A DNA stretch of 64,000 nucleotides, from positions 62,001 through 126,000 of the forward strand of contig NZ_AWGF01000010.1 of assembly GCF_000495855.1 (NCBI RefSeq), in the 5' to 3' direction. The notes under the pieces are model-generated. The model made no database searches. It was not told the DNA's origin and saw only the letters and a list, made by a program, of their open reading frames with translations. Each line of letters opens with the position of its first letter. Position 1 is the first letter of the stretch. Below, piece by piece: positions 46,943-57,130 of the stretch. This DNA is from Asticcacaulis sp. YBE204 (GTDB lineage: Bacteria; Pseudomonadota; Alphaproteobacteria; Caulobacterales; Caulobacteraceae). The position numbers and the translations under genes are program-made.

Positions 46943-47347
46943 TTGTTGACCTCGACACCGGACCTTTCCCGCCCGTTTCCCCCGGCAGTTTCGCTGCCGA
47001 TCAAGGCCGCGCGCGCGCCGAAATCACCGATCGAGGATTCCAGCAAACCGGCCAATGCGCCCTTCGCGATCATCGACGCCAAGCCCAAGCCGCAGAAGCC
47101 GTCGCTTTATCGCGTGTTAATACTTAATGACGACTATACCCCCATGGAATTCGTCGTGTACGTGCTGGAGCGTTTTTTCAACAAGTCGCGCGAAGAGGCT
47201 ACCCACATCATGCTGCACGTCCACCAAACGGGCGTCGGGGTGTGTGGGGTGTTTACGTATGAAGTCGCCGAAACCAAGGTCGCGCAGGTCGTGGACATGG
47301 CCCGGCGGCATCAACACCCGCTCCAGTGTACTATGGAGAAGGATTAG
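46943..47347 (+). CDS. clpS: ClpS adaptor of the ClpAP protease
   Basis: Delivers N-degron substrates to ClpA. The 134-residue product has an extended, low-complexity N-terminus and then the conserved core: [26 protein letters not shown], the [17 protein letters not shown] strand (substrate-pocket Asp-Asp and Met/His) and [29 protein letters not shown]. The start is TTG at 46943; the exact start in the variable N-terminus is uncertain. It is followed 146 nt later by clpA. Confidence 0.93.
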   Translation: MLTSTPDLSRPFPPAVSLPIKAARAPKSPIEDSSKPANAPFAIIDAKPKPQKPSLYRVLILNDDYTPMEFVVYVLERFFNKSREEATHIMLHVHQTGVGVCGVFTYEVAETKVAQVVDMARRHQHPLQCTMEKD

Positions 47348-47492
47348 GGATTTCTGATCCCGCCTTTCAGCCCAGGTTCATCAAGGAGAGACGATACTAA
47401 CTGTACTGCTTTTTGCTCTAAGTTCTGCATTCGCGATATTGTAGCCAAAAACCGCTTACACTTTTTGGCATATCGCTCAAGGAGAGGCCGAC

Positions 47493-49799
47493 ATGCCATC
47501 GTTTTCCAGCGCCCTCGAAGAAACCCTGCATCGCGCGGTGAGTCATGCGAACACTCACCACCATGAATACGCGACCTTGGAGCACCTGCTGCTGGCCCTT
47601 GTGGACGACACCGATGCCGCCGGCGTTATGACCGCGTGCAATGTCGATCTGACCAAGCTCCGCACCGCCCTTGCCGCCTATATCGAAACCGACCTCAAAT
47701 CGCTGGTCGTGCCGCATTCCGAAGAAGCCAAGCCCACCGCCGGGTTCCAGCGCGTCATTCAGCGCGCCGTGATCCACGTGCAGTCGTCGGGCCGCGACGA
47801 AGTGACCGGCGCCAATGTGCTGGTCGCCATCTTCTCCGAGCGCGAATCCCACGCGGCGTTTTTCCTGCAAGAGCAGGAAATGACGCGCTACGACGCGGTC
47901 AACTATATCGCCCACGGCATCGCCAAGAAGCCGGGGGCCTCCGAATCGCGTCCCGTCCGCTCGGCCTCCGAAGACAGCCCCAGCGGCGAGGAAAAGTCGG
48001 GTAAGGCCGCATCGAACGACGCGCTGGCCGCCTACTGTGTGGACCTGAACGAGAAGTCGCGCCACGGCAAGGTCGATCCCCTGATCGGCCGCCACGCCGA
48101 GGTCGAGCGCGCCATCCAGATCCTGTGCCGCCGCACCAAGAACAACCCGCTGCTGGTCGGCGATCCGGGCGTCGGTAAAACCGCTATCGCCGAAGGTCTG
48201 GCCAAGAAGATCGTCGACGGCGAAGTGCCCGAAGTGCTGGCCGGGGCGACCATCTTCTCGCTCGACATGGGCACGCTGCTGGCGGGTACCCGCTACCGCG
48301 GCGACTTCGAAGAGCGCGTCAAGCAGGTCGTCAAGGAACTTGAGGCCCATCCGAACGCCGTTTTGTTCATCGACGAAATCCACACCGTTATCGGTGCCGG
48401 TGCGACGTCGGGCGGGGCGATGGATGCCTCGAACCTGCTTAAGCCTGCGCTCGCTTCGGGGGCCCTGCGCTGCATGGGTTCCACGACCTATAAGGAATAC
48501 CGTCAGCACTTCGAGAAGGACCGGGCGCTGGTCCGTCGCTTCCAGAAGATCGATGTGACCGAGCCGACCGTGGACGACACGATCAAGATCCTGAAAGGCC
48601 TCAAGCCGTACTACGAGACCTTCCACCATCTGAAATACACCGACGCCGCTATCAAGACGGCGGTGGAGCTGTCGGCGCGCTACATCACCGACCGCAAGCT
48701 GCCGGACAAGGCCATCGACGTCATCGACGAAGCGGGAGCCCTTCAGGTCATCCTGCCGGAATCGAAGCGCAAGAAGGTTATCGGCCCGCGTGAGATCGAG
48801 ACGGTTATCGCCAAGATCGCCCGCATCCCGCCGAAGTCGGTCTCCAAGTCCGACACAGAATCGCTGCGCGACCTGCAAAACGACCTGCAACGCGTCGTCT
48901 TCGGCCAGAACGAAGCCATCGAGCAACTGTCCTCGGCCATGAAGCTGTCGCGGGCCGGTCTGCGCGATCCGCAAAAGCCCATCGGCTGCTACCTGTTCGC
49001 CGGTCCGACCGGTGTGGGTAAGACCGAAGTGGCCAAGCAACTGGCTTCGACGCTCGGCATCGAACTGCTGCGCTTCGACATGTCGGAATATATGGAACGC
49101 CACACGGTGTCGCGCCTGATCGGTGCGCCTCCGGGCTATGTCGGCCACGATCAGGGCGGTCTTCTGACCGACGCCGTCGATCAGCAACCGCACGCCATTG
49201 TCCTGCTCGACGAAATCGAAAAGGCGCATTCGGACATCTACAACATCCTGCTTCAGGTCATGGATCATGGCGTGCTGACGGATGCGGTGGGCAAGAAGGT
49301 CGATTTCCGTAACGTGGTCCTCATCATGACCACCAATGCGGGCGCGTCGGACAACCAGAAGAACTCGATCGGTTTCGGCCGCGAAAAGGTCTCCGGTGAA
49401 GACGAAGCGGCGATCAAACGCCTGTTCACGCCGGAATTCCGCAACCGCCTCGATGCGATCGTCAACTTCCGTCAGCTCAAGCCGGAAGTCATCGGTCAGG
49501 TCGTCCAGAAGTTCATCCTGCAACTGGAGATGCAACTGGCCGACCGCAACATCTCGATCGAACTGACCGAGGACGCCGAAAAGTGGCTGGCCGAAAACGG
49601 TTACGACGAACTCTATGGCGCGCGTCCGCTGGCGCGGGTCATTCAGGAGAATATCAAGAAGCCGCTGGCCGACGAGATACTGTTCGGCAAGCTGGTCCGC
49701 GGTGGACATATCCTGGTCAAGCTGGCGGATGGCAAGATCGCCTTCGACATCACGCCGGCTAAGGATAAGAACTCGTCCAAGGCCGAGGCGGTGGACTAG
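47493..49799 (+). CDS. clpA: ClpA, ATP-dependent unfoldase of ClpAP
   Basis: Hexameric AAA+ unfoldase feeding substrates to ClpP. At 768 residues it is full length. N-domain (1-145), AAA1 with Walker A GDPGVGKT (223-230) and Walker [13 protein letters not shown]2 with Walker A GPTGVGKT (504-511) and Walker [11 protein letters not shown], sensor-2 [10 protein letters not shown] and the IGFG ClpP-binding loop (IGFGREK). It lacks the coiled-coil middle domain of ClpB, which confirms ClpA. An AAGGAGAG box precedes the ATG. Confidence 0.97.
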   Translation: MPSFSSALEETLHRAVSHANTHHHEYATLEHLLLALVDDTDAAGVMTACNVDLTKLRTALAAYIETDLKSLVVPHSEEAKPTAGFQRVIQRAVIHVQSSGRDEVTGANVLVAIFSERESHAAFFLQEQEMTRYDAVNYIAHGIAKKPGASESRPVRSASEDSPSGEEKSGKAASNDALAAYCVDLNEKSRHGKVDPLIGRHAEVERAIQILCRRTKNNPLLVGDPGVGKTAIAEGLAKKIVDGEVPEVLAGATIFSLDMGTLLAGTRYRGDFEERVKQVVKELEAHPNAVLFIDEIHTVIGAGATSGGAMDASNLLKPALASGALRCMGSTTYKEYRQHFEKDRALVRRFQKIDVTEPTVDDTIKILKGLKPYYETFHHLKYTDAAIKTAVELSARYITDRKLPDKAIDVIDEAGALQVILPESKRKKVIGPREIETVIAKIARIPPKSVSKSDTESLRDLQNDLQRVVFGQNEAIEQLSSAMKLSRAGLRDPQKPIGCYLFAGPTGVGKTEVAKQLASTLGIELLRFDMSEYMERHTVSRLIGAPPGYVGHDQGGLLTDAVDQQPHAIVLLDEIEKAHSDIYNILLQVMDHGVLTDAVGKKVDFRNVVLIMTTNAGASDNQKNSIGFGREKVSGEDEAAIKRLFTPEFRNRLDAIVNFRQLKPEVIGQVVQKFILQLEMQLADRNISIELTEDAEKWLAENGYDELYGARPLARVIQENIKKPLADEILFGKLVRGGHILVKLADGKIAFDITPAKDKNSSKAEAVD

Positions 49800-49856
49800 G
49801 GGCAAGCCCCTAGGACCCTAACTTGGAGCAGGTTGATAGGCCGGTTCTAAAAATGA

Positions 49857-49886
49857 AAGCCTCCGGAGCGATCCGGAGGCTTTTTT
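49857..49886. terminator. Bidirectional terminator between clpA and the DUF4153 gene
   Basis: A 10-11-bp stem (AGCCTCCGGA with TCCGGAGGCT) with a 4-nt loop and T-runs on both strands, placed between the convergent ends of clpA (49799) and the membrane protein gene (49889). Confidence 0.9.
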
Positions 49887-49888
49887 GT

Positions 49889-51592
49889 TCATCGTGACAG
49901 GATCGTATCGCCGAGCAGCAAATCGTCAATTTTGGCGGGTTGGCGGGAAATGCGACCTTCGCGGAAAGCCGTAATGTCTTCGTTATCAAGACTGTAATAG
50001 GTATTGAAAAGTGTCCATTTACCGTCGTCGATTTGATAAGCCTTAAGTACCTGGCCTTGCAGGATCAGAACTTCATCCTGACCATCCCGCGTCATGTCCA
50101 GCAAAGCCACTTCGCAAATCTCATTGCCATTGTCGCCTTTCAGGCAAGGTATTTCATTTCGGGTGAAATCTGTGGCCATAAAGCTCTGCGGTACGTGCGC
50201 TGCCTTAGGGAAAATCACCTTTATCTGTTGCGGATCGGGGCGATAGGTGATGGTCTGGCGCTCGGTTCGGGCCTCCCATCGATCCTCGTCTTTCCATGTC
50301 GAAGCTTTTTGGGTAGCGGTCCGAATGGCTTCGACCTTGCTACTGACGAGCCTCTTCAAGGCGTCCCGGCCATAGGTTCCGCTCTCGTAGCGCAGGAACG
50401 CCCAGTCGAACCTGTCCGTTGTAATCTTTCCCTTTTCCAGCCGCGCCACCTGCGACCCAACGCTCAACCGCGCCGGATCGGCAAGCGGCGTCAAAAGCGC
50501 CAGAAACACCAGAGATTTCAGCATGGCCAGCCCGATATTGACGGCCTTAAGCCCGCGCATCCACCGCCCCGGCCAGAACACCGACACTGTATAACCGACA
50601 CCATAAAAGAGCGCGAAGGCCGCGCCGACCGCCGCCAGAACGCGTTCCGGCGTCAGGCCGTACTGACCGATGCGCAGGCTCAGACTATAGGCCGCCAGTG
50701 CTGCCAGTATCAGCAAAAGCCCGCTACTCAGGCGCACGGCCCATTTGAGGACGATATGGACCTTGCGTTCCTCGTCGCCCAGTTGATAGGCGGCGTTGAT
50801 TAGCAACACGAACAGCCCACACGCACTCAACAGACTGAAGGTCGCGGCACCGGTTTTCCATAAGGGTGCCAGACCGCTTACCGCCAGCGAACCGACAAAG
50901 ATCACGCCGATCAACCCGATCACCGGCAAAAGCCAGCACAAAACGCCGAGCGCCAAAGCCCGCGCGCTGGTCAGAAGTTTGGTCTGAACATCGCCCAGAT
51001 GCACGGCGCTGGCCAGGGCCAGTCCGCTCAGGGGCCAACTGATATAATCGATGTCCAGCAGCCATTTCAGCCATTTGAACCCGATGGTCTCCAGCAGGTG
51101 CGAGCCGAGAAACAGGATGCCCCAGAACAGACCCGTAAAGGCCACGGCCAGCGCCAGTTGGATGCCGCGTTTCCACGCCTCGTCGAAATAGAGGTTGAAC
51201 GGGGCGACTGGCTTGCCCGCCTGATCGGCGCTGGAGATCAGCTCGTGGCTGATGAACAGGAACGGATATATCAGGAAAAACTGATTGATAAAGAAAGGGT
51301 TGTAATGCCTGTCGTCGAAATGGACGGCCTGATGCCACGAGATGAAGGCGATGATGCCTAACGCGACCGCGCCCCAGATCAGCAGGCTCAACCGTCGCAT
51401 CGCCCCGGCTCCGGCCCATAGGACGAACGCCCCCAACGTCAGCGCGCCGACAATCGCCGCTTTCCACGGCACCAGATGCGCGGCACCGGAATCATCCGGC
51501 AGCAGCAAGCCGATGGTCACGCCGAACACGAGACCGACGGCAAGGCGCACGTACAGGGCCGTCGATTTGGATAAAGGCTGATTGGCGATCAT
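49889..51592 (-). CDS. DUF4153-family membrane protein
   Basis: A 567-residue protein with about twelve hydrophobic segments in its first 370 residues, followed by a soluble C-terminal domain of about 190 residues (GRDALKRLVSSKVEAIRTATQ...). The block PFNLYFDEAWKRGIQLALAVAFTGLFWGILFLGSHLLETIGF is typical of DUF4153 as I recall it. Function unknown for the family; relatives sit near envelope genes. The soluble tail is a beta-rich region with repeated DMTRDGQDEVLILQG and is predicted cytoplasmic or periplasmic depending on topology. Confidence 0.8.
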   Translation of the reverse strand: MIANQPLSKSTALYVRLAVGLVFGVTIGLLLPDDSGAAHLVPWKAAIVGALTLGAFVLWAGAGAMRRLSLLIWGAVALGIIAFISWHQAVHFDDRHYNPFFINQFFLIYPFLFISHELISSADQAGKPVAPFNLYFDEAWKRGIQLALAVAFTGLFWGILFLGSHLLETIGFKWLKWLLDIDYISWPLSGLALASAVHLGDVQTKLLTSARALALGVLCWLLPVIGLIGVIFVGSLAVSGLAPLWKTGAATFSLLSACGLFVLLINAAYQLGDEERKVHIVLKWAVRLSSGLLLILAALAAYSLSLRIGQYGLTPERVLAAVGAAFALFYGVGYTVSVFWPGRWMRGLKAVNIGLAMLKSLVFLALLTPLADPARLSVGSQVARLEKGKITTDRFDWAFLRYESGTYGRDALKRLVSSKVEAIRTATQKASTWKDEDRWEARTERQTITYRPDPQQIKVIFPKAAHVPQSFMATDFTRNEIPCLKGDNGNEICEVALLDMTRDGQDEVLILQGQVLKAYQIDDGKWTLFNTYYSLDNEDITAFREGRISRQPAKIDDLLLGDTILSR

Positions 51593-51723
51593 GATTTCCC
51601 CCTCATGTGTGGCGGCAAACTATCACGCGAGTCTGTCGCGAGAAAGGCGCGAATTTACGGTGACTGACCTCGCAATCGTAACCGGATCGCCTACATAAGC
51701 CTGAGCAGTTTATGAGGTGCCGC

Positions 51724-52713
51724 ATGATCCCGTTTTCCATCCTTGACCTGTCGCAGATCGGCGAGGGCGGCACCGCGTCGGAGGCTCTGGCCAATTCGGC
51801 ACTGATGGCGCGGCAGGCCGAGGCCCTCGGCTATAGCCGCTACTGGCTGGCCGAGCATCACGGGATGCCGGGGATTGCCTCGGCGGCGACGTCGATCGTC
51901 ATTGCCCATGTCGGGCATCATACGTCGAAAATCCGCATCGGGTCTGGCGGTATCATGCTGCCGAACCATTCGCCTCTGGTGATCGCCGAGCAGTTCGGCA
52001 CGCTGGAGGCGTTGTTTCCGGGGCGTGTCGATCTGGGGCTGGGGCGCGCCCCGGGGACCGATATGAAGACGGCGCGGGCCTTGCGCCGGAATATGGAAAG
52101 CGGCGTCGATAGTTTCCCTTACGATGTCGCGGAACTTCAACAGCTTATGGACACTCACGCCGATGATGCGCGGATCATGGCCGTGCCGGGGGCGGGGTGT
52201 CAGGTGCCGATCTGGGTGCTGGGGTCGAGTACCTACGGCGCGCAACTGGCGGCGCAGATGGGCCTGCCCTATGCCTTCGCCTCGCACTTCGCACCGGATA
52301 TGCTGCATCAGGCTTTGCGCATTTACCGGACACAGTACCGGCCTTCGGAGCGTAATCCGGAACCGAGGGTAATGGTCGGTATCATGGGCGTGGCGGCAGA
52401 CACCGACGAGGAAGCGAAGTTCCTCTATTCGTCGATGGAGCAGTCCTTTGCCAATCTGCGGCGCAACGACCGCAAGCCATTTCCTAAGCCTCAGCACGGG
52501 TTGCAACTGGCACCGGAAGAGCGGCAGATGGTCGATCACATGCTGCAATACGCCGTGGTGGGGTCGCCGGAAACGATCCATCGCAAGCTGGAGAATTTTC
52601 TGGCCGCGACCGAAGCCGATGAGTTGATCGTGTCGATGCCGATCCACGATATTGCCGCGCGTTTGAAGTCGGTGGATATCTTCGCGGCCTCGCCGTTGAT
52701 GGCGAAGGTTTAG
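51724..52713 (+). CDS. LLM-class (luciferase-like) flavin-dependent oxidoreductase
   Basis: A 329-residue FMN/F420-type TIM-barrel oxidoreductase of the bacterial luciferase superfamily. Seen: [43 protein letters not shown] (His-His motif), [43 protein letters not shown] and [14 protein letters not shown] at the end. ATG 51724 has a GAGG box with 6-nt spacing and is preferred over the upstream start at 51712. Substrate unknown; the flavin is probably reduced by a partner reductase. Confidence 0.93.
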   Translation: MIPFSILDLSQIGEGGTASEALANSALMARQAEALGYSRYWLAEHHGMPGIASAATSIVIAHVGHHTSKIRIGSGGIMLPNHSPLVIAEQFGTLEALFPGRVDLGLGRAPGTDMKTARALRRNMESGVDSFPYDVAELQQLMDTHADDARIMAVPGAGCQVPIWVLGSSTYGAQLAAQMGLPYAFASHFAPDMLHQALRIYRTQYRPSERNPEPRVMVGIMGVAADTDEEAKFLYSSMEQSFANLRRNDRKPFPKPQHGLQLAPEERQMVDHMLQYAVVGSPETIHRKLENFLAATEADELIVSMPIHDIAARLKSVDIFAASPLMAKV

Positions 52714-52735
52714 AGCCGGTTTCGACGGCGGTATA

Positions 52736-52812
52736 CCCCTCCGTCTTTTTGCCTTTGGCAAAAATTCCACCTCCCCATCTGCGCCCAAGGGCTTGATAGG
52801 GAGGAGGGAGCG
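52736..52812. repeat. Degraded copy of the CCCTCC...GGGAGG intergenic repeat
   Basis: Pyrimidine-rich start CCCCTCC and GGGAGGAGGG end with internal hairpins, similar in design to the elements at 43812, 56131 and 58861 but more diverged. Confidence 0.4.
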
Positions 52813-52892
52813 CAATGAAAATGGCCGGTGATGCACCGGCCTTTCTTTTTGCTCCAAGTTAGGGGTGCAGGGTCTGTGACCCTGCCTTGCCC

Positions 52893-53081
52893 TTACCCGA
52901 CGCGGATGCCGGACAGCGAGCCCAGCACGCCGAAGACCTGAAGCAGCCAGATGACGACGGCGATGACGACGACGGCGTTGAGGATGTTTTTGATCTTGGG
53001 GTCCATCGGGATGTAGGTGTTGACCAGCCAGAGCAGGACACCGACGACGATCAAGATGACGACGAGCGAGATAAGAGACAT
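52893..53081 (-). CDS. Thivi_2564-type small membrane protein
   Basis: A 62-residue protein with two hydrophobic helices: LISLVVILIVVGVLLWLVNTYIP (3-25) and NILNAVVVIAVVIWLLQVFGVL, joined by MDPKIK and ending LSGIRVG. This is the pattern of the short Thivi_2564 family found throughout proteobacteria, with no known function. AAGGAACC-type ribosome-binding site upstream. It stands alone. Confidence 0.75.
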   Translation of the reverse strand: MSLISLVVILIVVGVLLWLVNTYIPMDPKIKNILNAVVVIAVVIWLLQVFGVLGSLSGIRVG

Positions 53082-53197
53082 GACAGGTTCCTTTTGAGAT
53101 TACTCAGAATTTGGAACTAATGTCGCCTGTCGGTCGGGGGTTTTAAATGCAGGGTTCGGCGCTAAAAAATAAATAAGCGGTGGCGTTTATCCGGCCA

Positions 53198-55345
53198 TTA
53201 CGCGCATTTCGGCAGGGCATAGGCCTCGATGCCGGGGGCGGGGCGACCGATCAGGTAGCCTTGCGCCTCGCGGCAGTTCATGGCCTTGAGCGTGTCGAGT
53301 TGGGCCGGGGTTTCGACGCCTTCGGCGGTGATTTCGACGCCCAGTGAGCGGGCCATTTCGGTGATGGCGCGGATGATCGAGGTGGCGTTGCGGTCGTGCG
53401 GCAGGTCGCGGACGAAGGACTGGTCGATCTTGATCTTGTCGAAGGGGAAGGTCCGCAGATAGGACAGGGACGAATAGCCGGTCCCAAAGTCGTCCATGGC
53501 GATGCGCACGCCCATGTCCTTTATCTGGTTGAGGACTTTCAGGTTGTGGGTCTCATCGGCCAGCAGCACGCTTTCGGTGATTTCAAGCTCCAACCGGCGC
53601 GCATCGAGGCCGGTGGCTTTCAGCGTCTTGCGCACCAGACCCGGCAACGAGCCGTGGCGGAATTGCAGCGGCGAGATATTGACGGCGACGCGCCACGGCT
53701 GCGGCCACAAGGCGGCTTGGCGACAGGCTTCACGCAGCACCCATTCACCGAGAGCGCCGATCAGGCCGCAGTCCTCGGCCAGGGGGATGAAGACGGCGGG
53801 CGAGACCATGCCGGTGAACGGGTGGTGCCAGCGCAGCAGGGCTTCGAAGGAGACGATATCGCCGCTGTCGAGATTGAGCAGGGGCTGGAAATAGAGCTGA
53901 AACTGGCCTTCGGTCAGGGCGGTCTTGAGGTCGCGCTCCATCTCGACGCGGGCCTGAAGCTGCTCGTCCATCTCGGCGCGGTAATAGCACCAGCCGTTGC
54001 GGCCGTCGCCCTTGACGCGATACAGCGCCATGTCGGCGCGCGACAGCAGGCTGTGGGCGTCGACGCCGTCGTCAGGTGCCAGCGCGATGCCGACGCTGAG
54101 GCCGATATCGAGGCGGGCGTCCTTGACGGTGAACGGGTCTTTGACCGCGTCGATCAGGCGTTCGGCGAGGTACTGGGCGTCTTCGGGGTGATTGATATTC
54201 TGGATGATGGCGAATTCGTCGCCACCCATACGGGCGATGAAGTCGCCCTTGCGCAGGCACAGTTGCAGGCGCTCGGTGACCTGACATAAAAGCGCGTCGC
54301 CGGTCAGATGGCCGTGGGAATCGTTGACGGCCTTGAAACGGTCGAGGTCGAGGCAGAGGAGGGCGATCTTGTGGCCCTGCCGCTGGACGCGGGCGAGGGC
54401 CTTGTCGATTTCGGTGGCATAGAGTGCGCGGTTGGCCAACCCGGTCAGCGGGTCGAAATGCGCCAGTTGCGCGATCTGCGCCTGAGCGTGTTTCTGCTCA
54501 GTGAGGTCGATGCCCAGCGTCAGGATGGCGTCGGCTTCGCCTTCCGGGGTGCGCAGGACGGTCTTTTTGAGCTGGACGACGCGCTCGCCGCAGCCGTTAT
54601 AGATAGCTTCTTCCTCGATCATCACGGCCTCGGCGCTGTCGAGCGCGCGGCGGTCGGAACGGGCGAACTGCGCCGCCTGATCCGGGGCGAAGATGTCGTG
54701 GCTGGTCTTGCCGATCACCGCGGCGCTGGTGACGCCCAGCATGGTTTCGCCGGCGGGATTGATCAGGCGGATTTTGGAATCGTGCGCGCCCTTGACCAGC
54801 ACCATGGCAGGGATGGTCTGGATGATAGTGTTGAGGAAGGTCTGGTGGCGTTGCGACTCGGCGCTGACGCGGATCAGGTCGGCCATCATGTCGCGCTGCT
54901 GGGTCAGGGTGTCCTGAAGGTCCTGACTGATCGCCTTCATGATCGACAGGGTGGTGCCGACGCCTTCGTAGCGCCCGTCGCGGGTGACGATGAAGCCGCG
55001 CATCAGTTCCGACGGATGGTCGGCGAGGCTGGCCTGCGTAAAGTCGCGCAATGGCGTCGCGACATCGACCGTCAGGGGGGCGGCGTCCATCATGGTCGTG
55101 ACGGGCTTGGCGCCGAACAGGGCGCGTCCGTACTCGGCGGCCATTTTAAGATTAAAGTCGTGGCGTTCCATCAGGCCAAGGACGCGGCCCTGCGCATCGG
55201 CGACGGCGACAACCATCAGGTCGGGCTGGTCGCGGAATAAATCGTAGAGTTGTGAGTTGGTAAAGGACGGCAGAACAGGGTCTATGCGATCCGTTACATC
55301 CGATATCGTGGAAACGTTCTGCATAACGGTAGTCCAGTTTATCAT
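53198..55345 (-). CDS. c-di-GMP turnover protein, CBS-like-PAS-GGDEF-EAL
   Basis: A 715-residue cytoplasmic protein. The N-terminal ~150 residues look like a paired CBS-type sensor (VAVADAQGRVLGLMERHDFNLKMA, TTMMDAAPLTVDVATPLRDF), then a PAS domain (about 170-295), GGDEF with intact motif RMGGDEFAII, and EAL with intact FEALLRWHH and ADD-like DMGVRIAMDDFGTGYSSLSYL, so both cyclase and phosphodiesterase activities are possible. In practice such fusions often do one. A regulatory role in motile-sessile switching is inferred. Confidence 0.93.
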   Translation of the reverse strand: MINWTTVMQNVSTISDVTDRIDPVLPSFTNSQLYDLFRDQPDLMVVAVADAQGRVLGLMERHDFNLKMAAEYGRALFGAKPVTTMMDAAPLTVDVATPLRDFTQASLADHPSELMRGFIVTRDGRYEGVGTTLSIMKAISQDLQDTLTQQRDMMADLIRVSAESQRHQTFLNTIIQTIPAMVLVKGAHDSKIRLINPAGETMLGVTSAAVIGKTSHDIFAPDQAAQFARSDRRALDSAEAVMIEEEAIYNGCGERVVQLKKTVLRTPEGEADAILTLGIDLTEQKHAQAQIAQLAHFDPLTGLANRALYATEIDKALARVQRQGHKIALLCLDLDRFKAVNDSHGHLTGDALLCQVTERLQLCLRKGDFIARMGGDEFAIIQNINHPEDAQYLAERLIDAVKDPFTVKDARLDIGLSVGIALAPDDGVDAHSLLSRADMALYRVKGDGRNGWCYYRAEMDEQLQARVEMERDLKTALTEGQFQLYFQPLLNLDSGDIVSFEALLRWHHPFTGMVSPAVFIPLAEDCGLIGALGEWVLREACRQAALWPQPWRVAVNISPLQFRHGSLPGLVRKTLKATGLDARRLELEITESVLLADETHNLKVLNQIKDMGVRIAMDDFGTGYSSLSYLRTFPFDKIKIDQSFVRDLPHDRNATSIIRAITEMARSLGVEITAEGVETPAQLDTLKAMNCREAQGYLIGRPAPGIEAYALPKCA

Positions 55346-55496
55346 AAAACCTTCACAAAACTCAACATCGGCACAATTCTGGCACCGTTATTGGATTTAT
55401 AGGCGATTTTCCTGAATCGACGCTTAATGCGGGCCGTTTTATACTCAAATAATACTTTGATCCGTAAGCGGAAAATGGTACGAATTTGTAACGTCG

Positions 55497-56123
55497 TTAT
55501 ATGCGGCCCATCGTCGTCGGGCCTTTGAAGAAGGCACCGTGCAGGGGCTGGTTGTCGGGATCGAGCCCGGTCATGGTCCACACCTCGCCGGTCTTTTCGT
55601 AACGAACCGGGCAGGCATTGGGGCTTGAATACATCTCGCCCAGATAAATCCGGGCGATGGCGCGGAACGGGATACCGTGGCAGACGAACAGGCAGGTCTC
55701 GCCCTTGCCGCAGTGGTCTTCGATGGCGGCTTTCACGCGCTCGATGACGACGGGCAGGCGCTCGGCATTGTGGGGGTAGTGCTTGCCGTCGATATCGAGG
55801 TCCGGGTTCATGTGTTCCAGCATGTCGCGGCGCTGGGTTTCGACCTCGTCGATGGTCAGGCCTTCGAACAGGCCGAAATGCCGTTCGGTCAGGCGCGGAT
55901 CGGTGACGACGGGCACGTTCAGGGTCTCGGCGACGATGCTGGCGGTCTCATAGGCGCGGACGAGGGGGCTGGCGAGGATCTGCGTGATGCCCTGATCGGC
56001 GAGGAAAAACGCCGCCAGACGTGCCTGATCGCGACCGGTCTCATTGAGCGGGATGTCGGTCGATCCCTGAAGCCGCATCTGGGCATTCCAGTCGGTTTGG
56101 CCGTGGCGAAGAACGTAGAACAT
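55497..56123 (-). CDS. Histidine phosphatase family protein (phosphoglycerate mutase-like)
   Basis: A 208-residue member of the branch-1 histidine phosphatases. The catalytic RHG motif is in YVLRHGQTDWNAQMRLQGSTDIPLNETGRDQA, the second arginine in SPLVRAYETA, the acid in ERHFGLFEG and the second histidine in CLFVCHGIPFRAIA. ATG 56123 starts the conserved strand; the longer frame to 56228 would translate part of an intergenic repeat, so it is rejected. Substrate unknown. Confidence 0.9.
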   Translation of the reverse strand: MFYVLRHGQTDWNAQMRLQGSTDIPLNETGRDQARLAAFFLADQGITQILASPLVRAYETASIVAETLNVPVVTDPRLTERHFGLFEGLTIDEVETQRRDMLEHMNPDLDIDGKHYPHNAERLPVVIERVKAAIEDHCGKGETCLFVCHGIPFRAIARIYLGEMYSSPNACPVRYEKTGEVWTMTGLDPDNQPLHGAFFKGPTTMGRI

Positions 56124-56130
56124 TTGATTC

Positions 56131-56240
56131 TCCCCCTCTCCCCTGCGGGGAGAGGGCTGGGGTGAGGGGGCTCTTGCAGGTCGTGGGGTTTCCCCCTCAC
56201 CCGGCCCTTTGGGCCACCCTCTCCCCACGGGGGAGAGGGG
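56131..56240. repeat. CCCTCTCCCC-type dispersed repeat
   Basis: A palindromic intergenic unit made of CCCTCTCCCC...GGGGAGAGGG and CCCTCACCC...GGGTGAGGG arms. A second copy occurs at 58861-58981. It separates two genes of the same strand. Confidence 0.7.
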
Positions 56241-56249
56241 AAGAATGTT

Positions 56250-56681
56250 TTAAAGCGCCGCTTTAATTCTCGCTGCGGTTTCCAGAAGATCGCTCATCGC
56301 CGCCATTTCGCCCGACGCGTGTCCCTTCAGCTTGCCGGCGTCCCAGCAGGGGATGATATGAAAATGCAGGTGAAACACGGTCTGACCCGCCGTTTCGCCG
56401 TTGAACTGCGCGATGCGGATGCCGTCGGGCTCCAGCGTGTCGTTGACCGCGCGGGCTATGCGCTGGGTTTGATGGATCAGGTTCTGCAAATGCTCGGACG
56501 GAATGTCGAACAGGTTGCGCGCCTTGACCTTGGGGATAACCAGCGTATGGCCCTTCGACTGCGGGAAGGCGTCCATGAAGCTGAGGACGCGCGCATCCTC
56601 GTACACCTTGGCGCAGGGAATGTCGCCGCTGAGGATCTTGGCGAAGATATTCTTGCTGTCGTACTCACCGATAAGGCTCAT
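56250..56681 (-). CDS. HIT family nucleotide-binding protein
   Basis: A 143-residue histidine-triad hydrolase. The HxHxHxx motif is VFHLHFHIIP at about residues 100-109, and the N-terminal NIFAKILSGDIPCAKVYED and LVIPKVKARNLFDIP match the Hint branch, which hydrolyses nucleoside phosphoramidates. C-terminal DLLETAARIKAAL helix. Normal length. Divergent from crcB. Confidence 0.93.
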   Translation of the reverse strand: MSLIGEYDSKNIFAKILSGDIPCAKVYEDARVLSFMDAFPQSKGHTLVIPKVKARNLFDIPSEHLQNLIHQTQRIARAVNDTLEPDGIRIAQFNGETAGQTVFHLHFHIIPCWDAGKLKGHASGEMAAMSDLLETAARIKAAL

Positions 56682-56752
56682 GACCGGTCCTCGATTCTTT
56701 AGACTCTATCTTATCGCTTTAATTATACAGCCAATACAGGTAAAGAGCGGCG

Positions 56753-57121
56753 ATGTTCAATCTTTTGCTGGTCATGATCGGCGGTGCGGCGGGCTCAGGC
56801 CTCCGCTACGGCCTGTCGCGCGTTTTGCCGACGCAGTCGTGGCCATGGCACACCTTCGCCGCCAATCTGGTGGGCGGGCTCCTGATGGGGCTGTTGATGG
56901 GGTGGCTGTGGTCGCGGGGAGGCGATGAGAAGCTCCGTCTGCTGCTGGGTGTCGGTGTACTCGGCGGCTTCACCACCTTTTCGAGCTATTCGCTTGAAGT
57001 CGTGCAGATGCTGGAGCGCCGCGACTACGGTATGGCGGCCCTCTATGCTATCGGTTCTGCCGTTGCCGCTATTTTCGCCGTCATGATCGGTTTGTATATC
57101 GTCCGGAAAATCGCCGGATAA
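56753..57121 (+). CDS. crcB: CrcB/Fluc fluoride ion exporter
   Basis: A 122-residue four-helix protein that forms a dual-topology fluoride channel in the inner membrane. Family motifs: GGAAGSGLRYGLSR, WPWHTFAANLVGGLLMG (Asn in TM2), GVLGGFTTFSSYSLE (the GGFTTFSTF signature). No fluoride riboswitch is recognisable in the 71 nt upstream. Nine nt separate it from the pseudouridine synthase gene, so the two are cotranscribed. Confidence 0.94.
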   Translation: MFNLLLVMIGGAAGSGLRYGLSRVLPTQSWPWHTFAANLVGGLLMGLLMGWLWSRGGDEKLRLLLGVGVLGGFTTFSSYSLEVVQMLERRDYGMAALYAIGSAVAAIFAVMIGLYIVRKIAG

Positions 57122-57130
57122 GAAGGTAAA

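Noticed and set aside
47418-49805. A 795-codon open frame antisense to clpA
   Set aside because: It is the complement of a GC-rich gene with clear ClpA motifs; its translation is rich in Arg, Asp, Leu and Gly without domain sense.
55497-56228. Longer phosphatase start at 56228
   Set aside because: The extra 35 codons translate a dispersed CCCTCTCCCC repeat; the conserved protein starts at ATG 56123.
56682-56752. Possible fluoride riboswitch upstream of crcB
   Set aside because: The 71 nt between the HIT and crcB genes are AT-rich and lack the conserved pseudoknot sequence of that riboswitch.
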